A DNA stretch of 34,699 nucleotides, taken from assembly GCA_020851775.1 (NCBI GenBank), contig JADZCB010000444.1, forward strand, positions 1 to 34,699. The letters are read 5' to 3'. The stretch comes from Gammaproteobacteria bacterium (GTDB taxonomy: Bacteria; Pseudomonadota; Gammaproteobacteria; Ga0077536). The position numbers and the translations under genes were made by a program. The number at the start of each line of letters is the position of its first letter. Position 1 is the stretch's first letter. Shown here one piece after another: positions 32,741 to 34,699 of this stretch. Under the pieces are notes generated by a model that saw nothing but the letters and a program-made list of their open reading frames with translations, made no database searches and was not told the origin of the DNA.

Positions 32741-33034
32741 CTGGCCTGCGGAGGGATTGCCGGGAGGGCGGGGGCGAAGGGGAACTACATCGCAGCCCTG
32801 CGCGAGCTGTCACGCGCCGCCAACGCGATCTATCCCAAGTACCTCACCACCAACGCCACCGGCGCCATTGCCGCCATCCTGCTGGAGATCGGTCTGAAGC
32901 CCGAGATCATGCGGGGTATCGCCGTGATCAGTCGCGCCGCGGGCCTCGTGGGCCACATCAACGAGGAGATCGACCGGCCCTCCGGGCGCTACATCTACGA
33001 CATGGTGGACAGCGGGATCGAGTACCGGGAATAG
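32741..33034 (+). pseudogene. Citryl-CoA-lyase/citrate-synthase-like gene, C-terminal stub
   Basis: The last 97 or so codons of a citrate-synthase-superfamily protein: LACGGIAGRAGAKGNYIAAL, NAIYPKYLTTNATGAIAAIL, MRGIAVISRAAGLVGHINEE and a final GIEYRE, ending in TAG at 33034. This resembles the C-terminus of short citryl-CoA-lyase-type members better than that of true citrate synthase. The N-terminal part with the catalytic His residues is lost where the IS1595 relic begins. The following HMG-CoA-lyase-type gene starts two bases after the stop, so the two were probably one operon. Confidence 0.75.
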
Positions 33035-33036
33035 CT

Positions 33037-33948
33037 GTGAGCATGGACCCCGATTCACTCGTCATCACCGATGTGAGCCCGCGCGACGGTCTGCAGAACC
33101 AGTCCGCGCACGTGCCGGCCGGTGCCAAGGTCGATCTAGTGCTTCGGCTAGCGGCCGCAGGGGTGCGCAGCGTGGAAGTCACGAGCTTCGTCTCCCCCAA
33201 GACCGTTCCGCAGATGGCCGATGCCGCGCAGGTGCTGGCCGGCGTGCAGGCCGCGCTGCCGGCCCTGCGCGCCTCGGTGCTGGTGCCCAACCTCAGGGGT
33301 CTGGCACGCGCGCAGGAAGCCGGCGCATGCGAAGTCGCCGTCGTGCTTTCGGCGACCGAAACGATGAACCTGAGGAACATCAACATGAACCTCGCGACGG
33401 CGACCGCCGTGTGCGAGGAAACGATCGTGGCCGCGCGTGGCGCCGGCCTGGCGACGCGTGCGTACATTGCGGTTGCGTTCGAGTGTCCGTTCGAAGGACT
33501 GACCGACCCGATCGCAGTGAGGTCACTTTGCGAACGCATGCTGCAGGCGGGCGCGCAGGAGGTCGTGCTTGCCGACACGATCGGCGCTGCCGCGCCCTGC
33601 CAGGTGACACGCCTGCTGAGCGACCTGCGGGGCGTGCTGCCACTTGACAGGACGGCAATGCACTTCCACGACACCCGCGGCTTCGGCGTGGCCAACGCCT
33701 GGGCCGCCATCGAGGCCGGCGTGCGCCGCTTCGATGCCAGCGTCGGAGGCGTCGGAGGCTGCCCCTTTGCGCCGGGGGCGGCGGGCAATTTGGCGACCGA
33801 AGATCTTGTCCTGCTGGCCCGTCAGTCGGGGTTGGAAACAGGGATCGACATGGATGGCTTGCGCGACGCAGTGGAGTTCGCGGAAGCACAGCTGCAGCGG
33901 CCGCTGGGTGGACGAAGCATGGGGTGGTATCGAGCACTGGCCCAGTAA
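33037..33948 (+). CDS. HMG-CoA lyase-family protein
   Basis: A 303-residue TIM-barrel lyase of the HMG-CoA lyase group (3-hydroxy-3-methylglutaryl-CoA to acetyl-CoA and acetoacetate, or related aldol cleavage). The N-terminus has VSPRDGLQNQSA with catalytic Arg and Asp, EVTSFVSPKTVPQMADA follows, and FHDTRGFGVANAWAAIEAG supplies the metal-binding His pair. The signature Cys loop GGVGGCPFAPGAAGNLATED is intact. GTG at 33037 has GGGA upstream; ATG at 33043 would shorten it by two residues. The preceding gene is the broken citryl-CoA-lyase-like stub, so its original partner is lost and its promoter may be too. It could still be read from transcription coming from the left. Confidence 0.92.
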   Translation: MSMDPDSLVITDVSPRDGLQNQSAHVPAGAKVDLVLRLAAAGVRSVEVTSFVSPKTVPQMADAAQVLAGVQAALPALRASVLVPNLRGLARAQEAGACEVAVVLSATETMNLRNINMNLATATAVCEETIVAARGAGLATRAYIAVAFECPFEGLTDPIAVRSLCERMLQAGAQEVVLADTIGAAAPCQVTRLLSDLRGVLPLDRTAMHFHDTRGFGVANAWAAIEAGVRRFDASVGGVGGCPFAPGAAGNLATEDLVLLARQSGLETGIDMDGLRDAVEFAEAQLQRPLGGRSMGWYRALAQ

Positions 33949-34326
33949 GGAGCTGTCCTCAGGCACGATCGGCACGTCATCGCTGTATCCGCGCGCGATC
34001 ACATGTCGATCATGTGGACCCTTTTTCGTCTGCGCCCGCGCGTCACACGACCGTGCAGCCCTCGACTCGTGTGGGCGAAGTCGATCGATGCTTCGCACCT
34101 TCGCCCGCTGCATCCGAGCTCGGTTCCCGTAGGTTGGAGGCCAGAGCTACGCGCGGGGAAGGCGCCAGACATCTTGGTGGATTGGATCTGTGTCGGTTCG
34201 AGCGGCGGCTTTGCGGTAATGCAGGCCAGACGGCGGATGTCGCCGATGGGTCGATGGACTAAACCGCTCGCGCGGAAGGCGCTCCGGGTGAGGTCGTGAC
34301 CGCTCGGGATGCCGCGGTTCTGCGAA
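33949..34326. other. Gene-free stretch between HMG-CoA lyase and recombinase stub
   Basis: About 380 bases in which I find no convincing gene. Overlapping short frames exist on both strands, but none matches a family I recognise. It may be the flank of a mobile element of which the recombinase stub on the right is part. Confidence 0.4.
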
Positions 34327-34363
34327 GTTGATGAACGAGGCAATCCGCGCCTCGCTCATCAAC
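34327..34363. repeat. Imperfect hairpin upstream of the recombinase stub
   Basis: GTTGATGAACGAGG (34327-34340) and CCTCGCTCATCAAC (34350-34363) are reverse complements at 13 of 14 positions, with a 9-base loop. It lies 13 bases before the ATG of the recombinase fragment. Lacking a T-tract, it is not an evident terminator and could be an operator or an element end. Confidence 0.65.
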
Positions 34364-34375
34364 GGAGCTGCAACC

Positions 34376-34570
34376 ATGGACACGACCACCCGCGCGGCCT
34401 CGCCGCTGCGCCAACGCATGCTTGACGACATGCGCATGCGCAAGTTTGCTGAGCACACGCAGGAAGGCTACATCCGAGCCGTTCGCAAGCTGGCCGCGTT
34501 CCTCGGCCGATCGCCCGACACGGTTCAAAAACTGTCCAGCTTCCGGGGGAACGCAACAGCGACGGTTTGA
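34376..34570 (+). pseudogene. Tyrosine recombinase/integrase, N-terminal stub
   Basis: ATG at 34376 with ACGGAG upstream begins a protein whose first 46 or so residues read SPLRQRMLDDMRMRKFAEHT, QEGYIRAVRKLAAFLGRSPD. This is the SAM-like core-binding domain of XerC/XerD-type integrases often carried near IS91-like elements. After SPDT the family pattern is lost and the frame closes at 34570 with KLSSFRGNATATV. The catalytic domain (R...H-x-x-R...Y) is absent, so it cannot be active. The junction near 34525 probably marks another insertion or deletion. Confidence 0.7.
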
Positions 34571-34699
34571 CTTTGCTTGATCGGATCGAACTTGATCGCT
34601 CCAGCCTGACCGCTCACACACTTGCCAGAAACGTCAATAGAGCGCATCCCGAATAAGAGAACGAGTTACGCGCTCATCGAGACCATGCTGGGCGCGGGC
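34571..34699. other. Right edge, no assignable feature
   Basis: The last 129 bases. A frame near the end (about 34640-34699) stays open to the edge, but it is too short to identify. It may belong to a gene or element continuing beyond the window. Confidence 0.3.

Noticed and set aside
33999-34343. 114-codon minus-strand frame between HMG-CoA lyase and the integrase stub
   Set aside because: No ribosome-binding site, no known family and unusual composition; not reported as a gene.

Overview
The window is GC-rich, densely packed DNA with short or overlapping gene junctions (TGATG, ATGA, GTGA). Its gene families (paired LivKHMGF-type ABC importers, CaiB/BaiF CoA-transferases, acyl-CoA dehydrogenases, LysR and FCD-GntR regulators) and its transposon relics (IS66, IS1595) are typical of a catabolic accessory region in a betaproteobacterium, most likely Burkholderiales. 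That assignment is inferred from style and content. No rRNA or tRNA gene, CRISPR array or replication gene was recognised.

Region 1 (1-1195) holds decayed genes: the N-terminal part of a YhcG/DUF1016-type protein and a frameshifted DUF6880-like C-terminus.

Region 2 (1196-14016) looks like one catabolic unit in two minus-strand operons around a LysR regulator. The operon from 14016 down to 7541 encodes a complete branched-chain-amino-acid-type ABC importer (LivG, LivF, LivH, LivM, then the binding protein), an AhpD/carboxymuconolactone-decarboxylase-like protein and an imidazolonepropionase-like amidohydrolase. The operon from 6477 down to 1196 encodes a class I aminotransferase, a CoA-transferase, an acyl-CoA dehydrogenase and an acetolactate-synthase-like ThDP enzyme. 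Together they suggest import and breakdown of an amino-acid-like, possibly cyclic amide or imidazolone-forming, nitrogen compound. The substrate cannot be read from sequence.

Region 3 (14017-14775) is a regulatory gap, a perfect 13-bp-stem hairpin and an IS66 tnpC fragment with an in-frame stop.

Region 4 (14772-32265) is a second, larger catabolic island organised around a divergent promoter at 24252-24495 that carries two copies of a 12-bp element resembling an FCD-GntR operator. Leftward: SDR, GntR/FCD regulator, enoyl-CoA hydratase, acyl-CoA ligase, an isochorismatase-fold protein lacking the usual catalytic Cys, two adjacent acyl-CoA dehydrogenases, an alpha/beta hydrolase and a CoA-transferase. 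Rightward: a NIPSNAP-like protein, a second complete Liv importer, a two-subunit aconitase/LeuCD-like dehydratase and an isocitrate-lyase/PEP-mutase-family C-C lyase. The last three resemble the dimethylmaleate hydratase and dimethylmalate lyase logic of anaerobic nicotinate fermentation, here joined to CoA-dependent beta-oxidation-type enzymes. This is the best candidate for an undescribed pathway.

Region 5 (32266-34699) is a frameshifted IS1595-type transposase relic that abuts the C-terminal stub of a citryl-CoA-lyase-like gene, an intact HMG-CoA-lyase-family gene, a gene-free stretch, a hairpin and the N-terminal stub of a tyrosine recombinase.
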